A stretch of 64,000 nucleotides of DNA, taken from assembly GCF_014851395.1 (NCBI RefSeq), contig NW_024040040.1, positions 24,409,000 to 24,472,999 of the forward strand. The letters are read 5' to 3'. This DNA comes from Micropterus salmoides (lineage: Eukaryota; Chordata; Actinopteri; Centrarchiformes; Centrarchidae). Both the position numbers and the translations under genes were made by a program. A model generated the notes under the pieces. The model saw only the letters and a list, made by a program, of their open reading frames with translations, searched no databases and was not told the DNA's origin. Of the stretch, positions 1 through 13,000 are shown piece by piece (the stretch's first letter is position 1; every line of letters begins with the position of its first letter).

Positions 1-710
1 CTCTTTTGTTGCCTGGGGCGTGGTTCCCCAGGGGGCGTCTCAGGTTTCCCAAGGGACTGCCTTTCTAAACTTAATGTCTAAAGAAAAGAAATCTATTTGC
101 ACGTATTATATCAAACATTTTCCACAATCGAACCTCAATGGTTGAACGGTTGTACTGTTCTAAGCATTTGGTAACAGGAAACAATTGTCACATTATTGGT
201 CAGGATATTTATACATTTAACGGCATTTCCGACGAGGGCATGTAATACTTATTTCGCCCACTTGGGGGAGCTCAGGTTACATGAGGAAGGCTTGGATTAC
301 ATTAGATGAAGGAGTGTCTTGCTGAAAATAAAAACACTGCACAAGTAACTTCTTTTCAGCACTAATATCAACAACAGATAGCAACAACAGTTAACATAAC
401 TACTCAAATAGAGGCAAACGTAATCAGGGAACTAAAGATTTAATTAAATTTAATTAAATGCTTTGAGTCTTTTGGAGACTGCAGTCCTTTTACATTGAAA
501 GTTCAGCTGTCCTGGACAATGTCACACTTAGGTGAGACAAGGAGTATCCCTTTGATGTGGTAATAAAACAAAGAATAAGGTCAGTTGCCACGGAAACGTG
601 TGTGGGGGGCCAGTTTTGATAGGCTGTTCAGGGAGATGCCAATGGCTGGCTCGTGTCCCTTTGTCAGTTTAACAGTCAAACTTGGGGACTTTATGTGGCA
701 CGACTTCCCA
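1..710 (-). mobile_element. LTR-retroelement-like repeat fragment, copy A (reverse orientation)
   Basis: The reverse complement of this stretch matches the forward copies at 35440-36950 and 49640-58735. Shared blocks include 'gagctcccccaagtgga', 'aataagtattacatgcc' and the text around the conserved 'cctgaacagcctatca'. The copy runs off the window start and fades near 690-710. No coding sequence is visible. The LTR-like reading comes from the forward copies, which carry a CpG-rich promoter-like part, an AATAAA and a possible primer-binding-site-like end; the class is inferred. Confidence 0.5.
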
Positions 711-899
711 AAAGGCTTGAAAGGCATGAAAGTAAATCGTAAGATAACACTCATACATCAATAAAACACAAAATAAAGAAACCAGTGAAGGGGAAAGATG
801 TGACCCACAATCCATCATAGTGAAACACAGAGCAGCAGAGTAACACAGGCTTCATGATCAGAGATGATTTTTATATCACGTCCACACTTTTCTCCATAT

Positions 900-1031
900 C
901 CCCTCTCTGCTGTGAGTCACGGGGAGAACATGCAAACTCCACACAGAAAGACCTGGGACCACCAAGGTTCAAACCCCAGACTTTCTTGCTGTGAGGCAAG
1001 AGTGTTATCCACTGCATCACTGTACCGTCCA
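900..1031 (-). repeat. tRNA-derived SINE-like repeat (fish)
   Basis: Read on the minus strand, it has an A-box-like 'gtgatgcagtgg' and a B-box-like 'ggtttgaacc', followed by the phrase 'tttgcatgttctccccgtg', which I recognise as part of a very common fish repeat. It looks like the head of a tRNA-derived SINE and not a working tRNA gene. Confidence 0.5.
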
Positions 1032-1192
1032 TGACTAGTCAAGTAACATTTCAGAGAGTTTTAACAATGTCCTCACTTACTTAAGCAAATGTTGATTCAT
1101 TTATATTTTACACAATGTATTCATATCACTGTTATATAAGGAAACAATTTTATTGATTAAGTGTTCCACACATGACCCGGTTTATGGAGGAA

Positions 1193-3441
1193 TGATCCTG
1201 ACAAAATCAGAAATAAATACAGAAATAAATAAATGCTCAATTTATAAATAAGCATCCGATTAAATGCACAAAATATAAAGTAGATAAATAAATGTAGGCA
1301 GTAATTAAATTATACAAGGAGACATAAATGTATATATCTCTTTTAATTAGCTTCTTTATTTAGTCACCTTTGTAATAATTACCTGATTTATTTACTGTCC
1401 GTTATAATCTTCAACTTTATTTATTAATTACTTCTTTTTTAAATTTATTTATTTATATGTGTGTTTTAATGTTTTTTGTCTCATTTATTCTTCCTTTTCT
1501 ACCCTATTTATTTCCACAATGGTTATATATTTCTGCCTCCTCTTTTTACATTTCTATATGCATTTCTGCCTCATTATGCAAATCAGGAGGGGCTGTGTCT
1601 GAAGGGGTGAACTTCTCCCCTATTGGTGGATCAGTCAGACAACTCAGAGGTCAACTCTAAACTCACACATCAACAAGCCTTGCTCCCCACACAGTCACAA
1701 GAGATGGCTTCCTTTAGTGAACTGAAGTGATTAGCAACTCTATCTGAGGACAATTCTACCAGCCATGTCTTCCTTCCTTTTTGGTGTGGACGCCCTGACA
1801 CAGAACTGTGGTATAGGGAGAAGCACACGGTCAGCTAGCTACAGCTAAATCTGTAACTCTATATGGTAAATTCAGTTTTAACGTGGCAGAGCGAGCTGAC
1901 AGGCAGAGTTAGACTTTTTTCTGTCTGTTTCCCTCTTTAAAAAGACAAGTGTTGCCGTCTGAGAGTCTTATCTGAATAGAGGCAATGAAGTCTCAATGCG
2001 AGCACCACATACAACAATTTATCAAATTACACAACGGATATACAGTATGAAAATAAGATTAATTGGATTATATTCACAGGAAGTATAAAACCTGTTACAT
2101 GTAGCTATTAACAGTAAAATAACACAAAAATGTCAGGGAAATTACTTTACTTAGATTGAAGTACTGCAGTAGTACATTGAAATACCTTCCTACCTTTCTG
2201 ATAGGAAGTCTTCTTGACGTGGTATAAAACATATCTCCTTAAATTCTGATTTGAGTTGTGGACAACTAGGAACACATGAATTAAAAATTTAAACATTTCA
2301 CTGCCCAAGTCAGCTATAACACAAGTCTTGTTCATTAGACTACATGCTGTACAGTATTTGTGGACAGATTTTGCATTTCTTCTTCTTCATTGCATGATTT
2401 AGAATAATAAGTTGAGAAATGGGTCTGTTCTTAGTTCTTCCTGCATTGCAACAGCTAATAAAGCCCATTTAATCCCAAAAATGCTTTTCTTTTAGGCAGT
2501 TGTCAAGTTGTACAGTAATGTCAAATATGTGTATGAAGGTTGATCAAACACAGCTAATCTTAAATGTCAATTATTCATAATATTTCTTACTCACCGCTGG
2601 TTAAGTCACTGCATCTCCCGACACAACACCACGGTTAAATTTTCACCCTGAATAGTATTTTTGTTGAAACAGCAGCTGATAACAGCAGAGCAAGGAGCTG
2701 CTCCGTGTGGGAGCATTTACTGTAAATACTCGAATAGGAGTGCACTCCAGATTTAGCTGCGGCTAACTGACCATGTGTTTCTCAGAAACAACAGCTCACC
2801 TTCCCGCAGTTCTGTGTCCGTGTAAGTCACTAAATGAAAACTCTGTAGGTCAGAGCGTCCACATGAAAAAGAAGGAAGACATAGCTGGTAGTATTGTCTT
2901 CAACTAGAGTTGCCAAACACCTCCTCAGCGCACTGAAGGAAGCCATCTGACTGTGTGAGGAGCAAGCTTGTTGATGTGTGCAGGTAGAGTAGGCCTACAG
3001 CGCTCCCGTCTGACTGGTCTACCAATAGGGGAGAAGTTCACCCCTTAAGACACAGCCCCTCCTCATTTGCATAATGAGGCAGAAATGCATAGAGAAATGT
3101 AAAAAGGACAAGCAGAAATAAATACCATTGGTGAAATGAATAGGGTAGAAAATGCAAAGGAAGAAACAGACAAAAATATTAAATAAATACATTTAAAAAA
3201 GAAGTAATTAATAAATAAAGTGCGGACAATAAATAAATAAGTTAATTATTACAAAGGTGAATAAGTAAAGAAGCTAATTAAAAGAGATATATACATTTAT
3301 GTGTCATTGTATAATTTAATTAATACCTACATTTATTTATCTACTTTATTTTTTGTGCATTTAATCGGATGCTTTTTTATTTATTGAGCATTTATTTACT
3401 TCTGTATTTATTTCTGAATTTGTCAGGATCAGTCCTCCATA
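1193..3441. mobile_element. Fold-back transposable element with long inverted arms, copy 1
   Basis: The left end (tatggaggaatgatcctgac) is mirrored at the right end (reverse of gtcaggatcagtcctccata). The mirroring continues inwards for about 750-820 bp: 1193-2010 against 2690-3441, including the 'cattatgcaaat' and 'agttcacccctt' blocks and farther in the 'cagaactg(t/c)ggta' block. The centre (about 2011-2689) is unique. No credible coding sequence is present; the short open frames are low-complexity or AT-rich. It would be a non-autonomous DNA transposon of unknown superfamily. Ends flanked by TA are compatible with a TA target site. A second, half-length copy lies at 55028-56450. Confidence 0.7.
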
Positions 3442-3964
3442 CTGGTTGCTGGACTAACGCACTGATTGATCGTGGGGAACCTGCTTGTAGTAGGGGAAGA
3501 ATAAAACTCCTAAAATGTCATATAAAGTTTATTATTTAAAATCTTCACTACTTCCGGTACTCCATCCAAAAACAAGAAACTAATAAAGTGGAGCAGACTG
3601 AGACTGTTTATGGTTGAAGCAGACTACTCTTAGGCGGGTCCAAAGGTGCCAACATTCACTCACCACAGGTGAATCTGTTGCAGCATGACCACACAGCAAC
3701 ACCACAAGCACACAAATGGTCAATAAACATGTAGACACCTGTGTTTGATTGCTTTGCTTTACATCACATGATCTAGAAATACATTTCATCCCTTAGAATT
3801 CTATCGTAAACAGTCTATCTGCTGAACCCCATGGTGATATTAAAAAAAGTTGTTCTTATATGTTCATATCATCTAATTTGCAATTTCTGGTGAACAAACC
3901 AGTCCACACGCGATTCCTACAGCATCATGGCGTTTTTCATCACTGTTTTCTGGCTGTTTTGCAG
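3442..3964. other. Upstream intron sequence, nothing recognised
   Basis: No exon or known repeat was recognised here apart from the acceptor tract just before 3965. Short open frames in this stretch have no family features. Confidence 0.5.
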
Positions 3965-4081
3965 ACTGGCAGGGCCATCAAGTTTGCCGTGGACCACGTC
4001 TTCTCCTCCTCCGAAAGATCCAGGCAGGTCAAGAACCGCATTGCTGTGGTGGTTACCGATGGCAAATCACAGGATGACGTG
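3965..4081 (+). CDS. col21a1: col21a1 exon: middle of vWA domain
   Basis: This 117-bp exon begins and ends between codons. It follows a T-rich acceptor (…ttttgcag) and precedes GTAAAT. It encodes 39 residues starting TGRAIKFAVDHVF and containing the vWA core strand AVVVTDGKSQDDV. The Asp of TDG is the usual third metal-site (MIDAS) residue of vWA folds. The exon is the 5'-most one I can place. The N-terminal half of the domain is not visible in positions 1-3964, which are repeats and uncharacterised sequence. Confidence 0.9.
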
Positions 4082-7000
4082 GTAAATGTCACTTTGAGAA
4101 AGAGACTGACTCCCCCAACCATACCATAACCCTAACCCAAGGAAACACTATCTGACATGGGGTGTCCACATTTTATATGACAGCTGTCGGCTGTAATTAT
4201 ATTGTATTTTTGTGATTCTGTTCTGTATAACCCCTCTGTCAAAGGCCTTAATGGAAAGTCTCTTAACCACGAGAGACTGACTCATCACAAACAGCATGTG
4301 CTTTTTTAGGTGGATGCCAGTATGGAGGCACGAGGTCAGGGCATTACAGTATTTGCCGTTGGAGTTGGCAGTGAGATCACCACCTCGGAGCTGGTCTCCA
4401 TCGCCAATAAACCATCAACCACCTACGTCCTGTATGCTGAAGATTACACCACCATTGACCGTATCCGAGACTCCATGGAGCAAAAGCTCTGTGAAGGTCA
4501 GGATATCTAGTTTGTATTCCTTCTCGGCTTGATTATTCTCAGTCCCACTGGCTATGGCATACAGCTGCGAAGTGGGAGGGGCCAGTAGTAGAAGCATTTT
4601 TTCCCATTCTGTATTCTCACTAAAATAATAACTTCAGAGTTACTTTACATGGAAACACAGGACTCTCCCAGATAATAAGATCATATAGGTTTATGTTATG
4701 GCCACCATTTAGCTTAATTTCTGAGAAACTATGTTCTGGCTGTCAGTTTGGCATGGCGGATGACTCTAAACGCTAGAACAGCCATGAGTCCCTCGGCTGC
4801 TGTTGTCATTGAGAAGAAGCCAGTCTCCAGGGTGGACAGTTCAAAACACTTTGTTGTTGCAGTTGGGAACAAAAGGCAGAGCCGTAGGTGCTGGGTTCAG
4901 CCTAACTTGACCCAGAAATTTAAAGTGTGTCAGAGTTTGTTGTGAGCTGTCAACTACAAACTAAAACAAGACACAAAGCACAAAATTTCAAAATGAAACA
5001 GAAAAACAGACACAGATCAAAAACACAGGAACAAAGAGCAGACAGACAAAACCGTGACAATGTCAACTAGAGCTGGAAATTAAGTTTTATAATATAATAT
5101 ATGTTATTGGATGTTTCTGGCTGATATGCACCTTGGGAGACGTAATTAACTTCTACCCCAAAGTTTTTATGTACACAGGCTTGTATGCCTGAAATAGCTT
5201 CTCACGCTTCACAATCCTGTTACTTTTCTTATGTTTTGATTGACTGAGATGAAGTTGGTGGCATTGTTGTCTGGTGTGATTTTGCTGATGAAACCTAAGC
5301 CACTGGAATTGGCGGAAGCCTATTAGCTTCCATATTTACAATATACTATAGATGGTAATGTGAAAAAGGCCTCTTGCTCTGTGTTTCGCTAGCCTCTTTT
5401 AGAAACATTTTTTGGTCTAAAAAAATCAGATAAACCCTTGATGCTAACTGCCTTGCACCAAATAGACGGTCAGCAGTTAGCAACTAACGCCACTGTAGTT
5501 GTTCAAAAAAGTCAACATACCAGCTAACATCTAATGTTAAAGCAAGAAAGAAAGCTATTTTTCTCAGAAGTTGGTGGAGGCCAAAACAGAGCTAAAAGAT
5601 GATGGAACATTGGATTTACATTCAAAAAGTTAACCAATTATATGTCAATAAATTGTCTTTAAGGAGACCTATTATACTTTTCCATATTTTATGACTTATC
5701 TACAATGGTACAATGTTGGATGTTCATGTTAAACATGGCCAAAGCTTCAAATAATGATGTAAAAGTATTTAAAAGAAATCCCTGTGAGCCAAAACCTCAG
5801 ATTTCCTCGTGTTCTGAACACTCTGTTTTGAACTGCTTTTTCTACCAATGGTTCCGTTCTACGACACATGGAGCTAGATGGAGACGGTGTTCCATATACA
5901 GTGAGGAAAATAAGTATTTGAACACCCTGCTATTTTGCAAGTTCTCCCACTTAGAAATCATGGAGGGGTCTGAAATTGTCATCGTATGCATGTCCACTGT
6001 CATCGTATGCATGTCCACTGTGAGAGACATAATCTAAAAAAAATCACAATGTATGATTTTTTAACTATTTATTTGTATGATACAGCTGCAAATAAGTATT
6101 TGAACACCTGTCTATCAGCTAGAATTCTGACTCTCAAAGACCTGTTAGTCTGCCTTCAAAATGTCCACCTCCACTCCATTTATTATCCTAAATTAGATGC
6201 ACCTGTTTGAGGTCGTTAGCTGCATAAAGACAACTGTCCATCCCATACAATCAGTAAGAATCCAACTACTAACATGGCCAAGACCAAAGAGCTGTCCAAA
6301 GACACTAGAGACAAAATTGTACACCTCCACAAGGCTGGAAAGGGCTATGGGGAAATTGCCATGCAGCTTGGTGAAAAAAGGTCCACTGTTGGAGCAATCA
6401 TTAGAAAATGGAAGAAGCTAAACATGACTGTCAGTCTCCCTCGGACTGGGGTTCCATGCAAGATCTCACCTCGTGGGGTCTCAATGATCCTAAGAAAGGT
6501 GAGAAATCAGCCCAGAAGTACACGGGAGGTCAATGACCTGAAAAGAGCTGGGACCACCGTTTCCAAGGTTACTGTTGGAAATACACTAAGACGTCATGGT
6601 TTGAAATCATGCATGGCACGGAAGGTTCCCCTGCTTAAACCAGCACATGTCAAGGCCCGTCTTAAGTTTGCCAATGACCATTTGGATGATCCAGAGGAGT
6701 CATGGGAGAAAGTCATGTGGTCAGATGAGACCAAAATAGAACTTTTTGGTCATAATTCCACTAACTGTGTTTGGAGGAAGAAGAATGATGAGTACCATCC
6801 CAAGAACACCATCCCTACTGTGAAGCATGGGGGTGGTAGCATTATGCTTTGGGGGTGTTTTTCTGCACATGGGACAGGGCGACTGCACTGTATTAAGGAG
6901 AGGATGACCGGGGCCATGTATTGCGAGATTTTGGGGAACAACCTCCTTCCCTCAGTTAGAGCATTGAAGATGGGTCGAGGCTGAGTCTTCCAACATGACA

Positions 7001-10000
7001 ATGACCCGAAGCACACAGCCAGGATAACCAAGGAGTGGCTCTGTAAGAAGCATATCAAGGTTCTGGCGTGGCCTAGCCAGTCTCCAGACCTAAACCCAAT
7101 AGAGAATCTTTGGAGGGAGCTCAAACTCAGCGACAGCCCAGAAACCTGACTGATCTAGAGAAGATCTGTGTGGAGGAGTGGGCCAAAATCCCTCCTGCAG
7201 TGTGTGCAAACCTGGTGAAAAACTACAGGAAACGTTTGACCTCTGTAATTGCAAACAAAGGCTACTGTACCAAATATTAACATTGATTTTCTCAGGTGTT
7301 CAAAAACTTATTTGCAGCTGTATCATACAAATAAATAGTTAAAAAATCATACATTGTGATTTCTGGATTTTTGTTTTTAGATTATGTCTCTCACAGTGGA
7401 CATGCACCTACGATGACAATTTCAGACCCCTCCATGATTTCTAAGTGGGAGAACTTGCAAAATAGCAGGATTCAAATACTTATTTTCCTCACTGTATGGT
7501 CATTTGCTCCGCACAGCAACTCTCAGTCTGCCTGTACCACTCAGCGACAACAAGGTCTAGGCCAATCAGAAGACAGTGGGATTTGAGAGGGGTGGCCTTG
7601 AAGAGACAGAAGCATCTACAGCTTGTTTCAGACAGAGGCTGAAAGGAAACCCTACATGAAGAGCCAGTATAAGCCAGAAAGTTATTTTTTTGAACTTTGA
7701 ATCATGCAAAGCTGCCATACAGGAGTCACAGAACTACAATATAGGACTGGAAATGCAGTATAATAGGTCTCCTTTAAATGTTGCTTGTAGCTTGTAACGG
7801 TAGGTCATTTCTCACTGAATACGGTAAGACAGAATGAAGGAAGAGCAGAGAGAAGTAATGCTTATAGGCAGACATTTTGATATGTGATAGCAGAAAAAGG
7901 GCAGGTGTTATCACTAACAGAGTGCATGTATTTCGTTGTGCCTGTCCCATGGCCCTGTATGTGTGCATTACAGCTCACTGTTAACATTACTCGCTGCGGC
8001 TCGGGGGACCCGTGGAGAATAAATGAGCAGAGTTATAAAGTTGTGAAATGAGTGTATGTCTATGGGAGTGTTATTTGATTTCCAATTAATATCGCCACCT
8101 AGAGGCGGATTGACGCAAAATTTCACAAAGCCCCTCGGGAGGGTGTGCCAGATAAGGTCCCCGAGTTTGGTGTAGATTGGCCATTGTTTTTAGCGTTTGC
8201 ACTAAAATTAGTTGGCCTGTAATAGCGCCACCTTTTGCACCAAATTTTTTTCAGGTTTCATCAGGGCCCCATGGGGAACAATTGCCCCAAATTTGGTATG
8301 AATCAGACTTGTGGTTATGGAGATATAAAATGCATGTAAATCAATGGGATTTTTTTTTTGACGTCTTTAATCTGCAATAACAGCACAACCTATGGGCATA
8401 TTTGGGTGAACTTTGGTGCCTGTAGTAAGGGGACAATGCTGAACAATTTGGCTCTGGATTCATGTCAATGTGACTTGTGGTTACACAGGAACAATTTTTT
8501 CAAATGAAATAGCACCACCTAGGGGCGGGTTGCACTAAATTTTGCACAGGCCCTCAGGGGGGCGTCCCACATTAATGTTCCAAAATTGGTGTCGATAGGC
8601 CATTCCAAAGTGAAGATATCATTTCCTGTTTTTAGCGTTTTTTGCAAAGATTTGTTATCCTATAATTGCGACATTTTTAGTCGGATAAAAATGTCCTCTA
8701 CAAAATTTCATCAGCTTGGTCCAGAGATTATCCGTGCCAAGTTTGGTGTCTATCGGACTTGCGGCTTCAGAGAAGTTAATTAAAATAGGTTTTTCAGTTT
8801 TTGCGATGTAGTGAAAAAAAAGTCTAGGCGGAAATGGGCGTGGCCTATACCACGAGATTCACCTCAATCCCCCAAACGCCAGGAGATTCAGCTCGATCCC
8901 CCGAACGAGTGGATATAAGGTTATTGATATCCGCCCTCATATGCGGGAGTTCCAACACCAAACGTGTTGACCTTCCATATAGCGCCACGAATTTTTGTGC
9001 CTGAGTTACTTGCAGGGGTTTGTACGTACCCCATGAGTTTCGCGTCCCTAGCAGTTACCATCTAGGCTGCAGTATTGGAATTAGCGGCGGAAGAAAAAAA
9101 TAATTTAAAAAAACGATTACAATGGGGTTCCCAGCTCTGCTGGTACTGGGAACCGCGATGCCTTGCATTCGCGGGTTCCCAGCCCCACTCGGGCTTGGAC
9201 CCCTAATTAAACTGCCTTGTGTTGTCCACAAAGATGCAAATCAATGCACCATCAAATAACACAGTTGACCAAAAATAAAAAACTTTTGCTTATCTATTTA
9301 GATGTTAGCTTAACTTAGCCAAATAAATGACCCCTTTCTTTCTAGAGTCTGTGTGCCCGACACGAATCCCAGTGGCCTCTCGTGATGAGAAAGGCTTTGA
9401 GCTGATGGTGGGCATGAACATTCAGAGGAAGGCCAAGAAGATCCCTGGCTCTCTGATCTCCGAGACCGCCTATGCTTTGACTGCGTCCACAGACATTACT
9501 GAGAATACACGGTAGAGTCCTGTCTAAAGAGTGCAGTGAGGTTCTCAAAATGCCTTTCACTTGATCAACTATTGTTTATATTTAATTATATTGTTTATTT
9601 TACTTCATCCTCATTCTAGAGAGATTTTCCCAGAAGGCCTCCCTCCATCCTATGTGTTCGTAGTCACCCTGCGTCTAAAGGGGTCTCCTAGCAAGCTGAC
9701 CTTTGATATTTGGAGGGTGCTGTCTAAGGATAAGGAGATCCAGGCTGCAGTGACACTCAGCGGAAAGGACAGAAGTGTCATCTTCACCACCACCAGTACA
9801 ACAGAAAATGAACACAGAGTCATCTTTAAAACAGGCTTTCAGGTTGGTCTTAGGATTGAGTTTAATGTCTGTTCCAGATCAGTATGAGACATGTTTCTCA
9901 CCTCACTTTAGCTTCAGCTCTGCTGGTTTGCTGCACAGATTCTTGAGTGACTCACACTATTACAAATGATTTACCTTACTTTAAAAAGTGTGACAGGTTA

Positions 10001-13000
10001 AGAAAAGGCTGAAATCAAACCATCTTTATGTTGATCATCACCAACAAGCTGTATTAAAACAGAACTAAACAGAATGATTTGGATTAAGAATGCAGAGGCA
10101 GAGAAGAGAGAGAACACAGCAGTCCGATGCAAGTTCCACATAAAGATGTAAAACAATAGTAAAGTGGTAGTGGTACAGATACCATGAGAAAATGAATAAT
10201 AGTACGAATAACAATAGTAATAGTAACATTAATTATAATAATAACAATTATAGGACTAGTAATAATAATTTTGCAGCAGGTGTTGAGCAGGAACTTGGGG
10301 GCAGCAGGAAGCCCGCAACCACAGATCCAGACTCCACAGCTCCAGAGCCAGAAACACCTGCAGAAAGCGATAGAAGGAGAGAGGAGTGGGAGGAGAAAGG
10401 TTGCATACAGATGGTGACGGAGAGAGAAGCTCAGAGTATCGTGGGTAGAGTAAGTCCCCCTGGCAGTCTAGGCCTATAGCACCATAACTAAGGGATGGTT
10501 CAGGACTCACCTGAGCCAGCTCTAACTATAAGCTTTATGAAGAGTAATGTCTTAAGTCTACGCTTATATGTGTCTGCCTTACATTTACATTTGGCATGTT
10601 GATTTGAGAGGTGCTATGTTACATCTCTCATTCCAGGGCTTACTGTTGCAATATGCATATTTGTCATTAACGTTGGTTCCTTGTGTGTCTTTACAGCACT
10701 GTGATTCAACGTATTCAGGAAGACTCAAAAATGAAACAAAGCAATTGTTTTGGTCTGAATGAGCGAGCAGCCAATCACATACAGTATCTCACAAAAGTGA
10801 GTGAAAGTATTTGATTATATCTTTTCATGTGACCACACTGAAGAAATGACACTTTGCTACAATGTTAAGTAGTGAGTGTACAGCTTGTATAACAGAGTAA
10901 ATTTGCTGTCCGCTCAAAATAACACATCACACAGCCATTAATGTCTAAACCGCTGGCAACACCCCTAAATGAAAATGTCCAAATTGGGCTCAAAGTGTCA
11001 ATATTTTGTGTGGCCAGCATTATTTTTCAGCACTACCTTAACCCTCTTGGGCATGCAGTTCACCAGAGCTTCACAGGTTGCTACTGGAGTTCTCTTCCAC
11101 TACTCCATGACGACGTTATAGAGCTGGTGGACGTTAGAGACTTTGCGCTCCTCCACCTTCTGTTTGAGGATGCCCTGCAGATGCTCAGTAGGGTTTAGGT
11201 CTGGAGACATGCTTGGCCAGTCCATCACCTTTACCCTCAGCTACTTTAGCAAGGCAGTGGTTGTCTTGGATGTGTGTTTGGGGTCGTTATCATGTTGGAA
11301 ATACTGCCCTGTGGCCCAGTCTCCGCAGGGAGGGGATTATGTTCTGCTTCAGTATGTCACAGTACATGTTGGCATTCATGGTTCCCTCAGTGAACTGTAG
11401 CTCCCCAGTGCCGGTAGAACTCATGCAGCCCCAGACTATGACACTTCCACCACCATGCTTGACTGAAGGCAAGACACACTTGTCTTTGTACTCCTCACCT
11501 GGTTGCCACCACACACGCTTGACACCGTCTGAACCAAATAAGTTTATCTTGGTCTCATCAGACCACAGGTCTGATTCAGACCACAGTCTGCTTGTCTTCA
11601 ACAAACTGTTTGCGGGCTTTCTTGTGCATCAACTTTAGAAGAAGCTTCCTTCTGGGATGACAGCCATGCAGATCAATTTGATGCAGTGTGCAGCGTATGG
11701 TCTGAGCACTGACAGGCTGACCCCCCAGCTCTTCAGCCTCTGCAGCAATGCTGGCAGCAACCATACGTCTATTTCCCAAAGACAACCTCTGGATATGATG
11801 CTGAGCGCGTGCACTCAACTTCTTTGGTCGACCATGGCGAGGTCTGTTCTGAGTGGAACCTGTCCTGTTGAACTGCTGTATGGTCTTGGCCACCGTGCTG
11901 CAGTTCCTTATAGCCTAGGCCATCTTTATGTAGAGTAACCATTCTTTTTTCAGATACTCAGAGAGCCATGTTTAACTTTCAGTGACCAGTGTGAGGAAAT
12001 CTGAGAGTTGTAACACTAACGAGTCACATGACACCGGTGAGGGAAAATGGCTAATTAGGCCCAATGTGGACATTTTCACTTAGGGGTGTACTCACTTTTG
12101 TTGCCAGTGTTTTAGACATTAATGGCTGTGTGATGTGTTATTTTGAGGGGACAGCAAATTTACACTGTTGTCACAAGTCGGCCATTTTTAATTTTATGTC
12201 AAATTTTGGATGATTTACACACTTCGTACTTTAACGAACTCCTCCTAGGTATTTAGTCCGACCGACTTCAAATTTGTGCTGTGCCTTCTAAAGGCATTGA
12301 AGATGAAAAGTTGTGCTATTTGTGAGTTTTCGTCAATGGGTGTATCCGTGGCGTGGCGTCAAAGATCAACTCTTCGCCACGACATAGGAAGTTGTTGTAA
12401 CTTCAGTGTACATGCTCACATCTGCACCAAACTTTACGTGCTTGATAACTCTCCAACCCCGCAAACATCTACACACCAATACCGATTTATATTCATAGCG
12501 GCAAGTGCTATGTAGCTCCACATAGGGGACACAGGAAGTGACATATAGCACCTTCATGTGGCGTCGGAACCGCGTAGCAAATTCACAGCCGTACTGGCAG
12601 AGCTCCAGAATGTGCAACTCGGCCTGCTCACGCCCGGACGCGCTACAAGTGCGAGGGCCCGCCCAACGCTGCTTGCAGCTTTAATTTATCAATACATCTG
12701 TTCTTCATCTTATAGAAAGTAGTGCTGGGCAACGATTAAAATTTTGAATCGCTATTAATTGCATGATTTTCTTGCATTGTTATGCGCAAAATTGAATAAT
12801 GAATTCTGAAGTAGTGTATTGCACACTTTTAATTTAAGATATACACTCACTACTTTACATTGTAACAAAGTGTCATTTCTTCAGTTTTGTCACATGAAAA
12901 GATATGATCAAATATTTACAAAAATGTGAGTGGTGTACTCACTTTGGTGAGATACTGTATGTGATTGGCTGCTTGCTCATTCAGACCAAAACAACTGCTA

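Larger units (their letters stand above)
5659..7777. mobile_element. Palindromic-ended MITE (tttaaggagacctattata) split by a Tc1 element
   Basis: The left end 'tttaaggagacctattata' is mirrored by 'tataataggtctccttt' at the right. The parts between the ends and the inner transposon (5680-5896 and 7497-7760) carry no coding sequence. The family is one I recognise as abundant in fish introns. The Tc1 copy at 5899-7494 lies inside it, so this MITE is the older insertion. Confidence 0.6.
10782..12957 (-). mobile_element. Tc1-like transposon (minus strand), enlarged by an internal insertion
   Basis: The ends are cagtatctcacaaaagtga and its mirror, with TA on both sides (10780-10781, 12958-12959). 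The inner parts match a fish Tc1 family I know well: 'aatggctgtgtgatgtgtta' occurs mirrored near both ends. The right inverted repeat is interrupted at about 12172-12838 by a partial GGGCCC-type repeat plus another fragment. The transposase is on the minus strand and broken. Confidence 0.88.

Noticed and set aside
1193..3441. Fold-back arms as a CRISPR-like or regulatory repeat array
   Set aside because: There are just two inverted arms and no spaced direct repeats; the transposon-like ends and a second genomic copy explain it.
1..3964. Upstream exon for the first half of the vWA domain
   Set aside because: I searched for the DxSxS motif and the strand before TGRAI in all three forward frames as read and found none; the exon must lie before the window or be too diverged to recognise.
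10192..10479. Open frame rich in Asn (NNSTNNNSNSNINYNNN)
   Set aside because: Comes from AAT/AAC simple sequence at the start of a dispersed repeat also found at 60240-60350.
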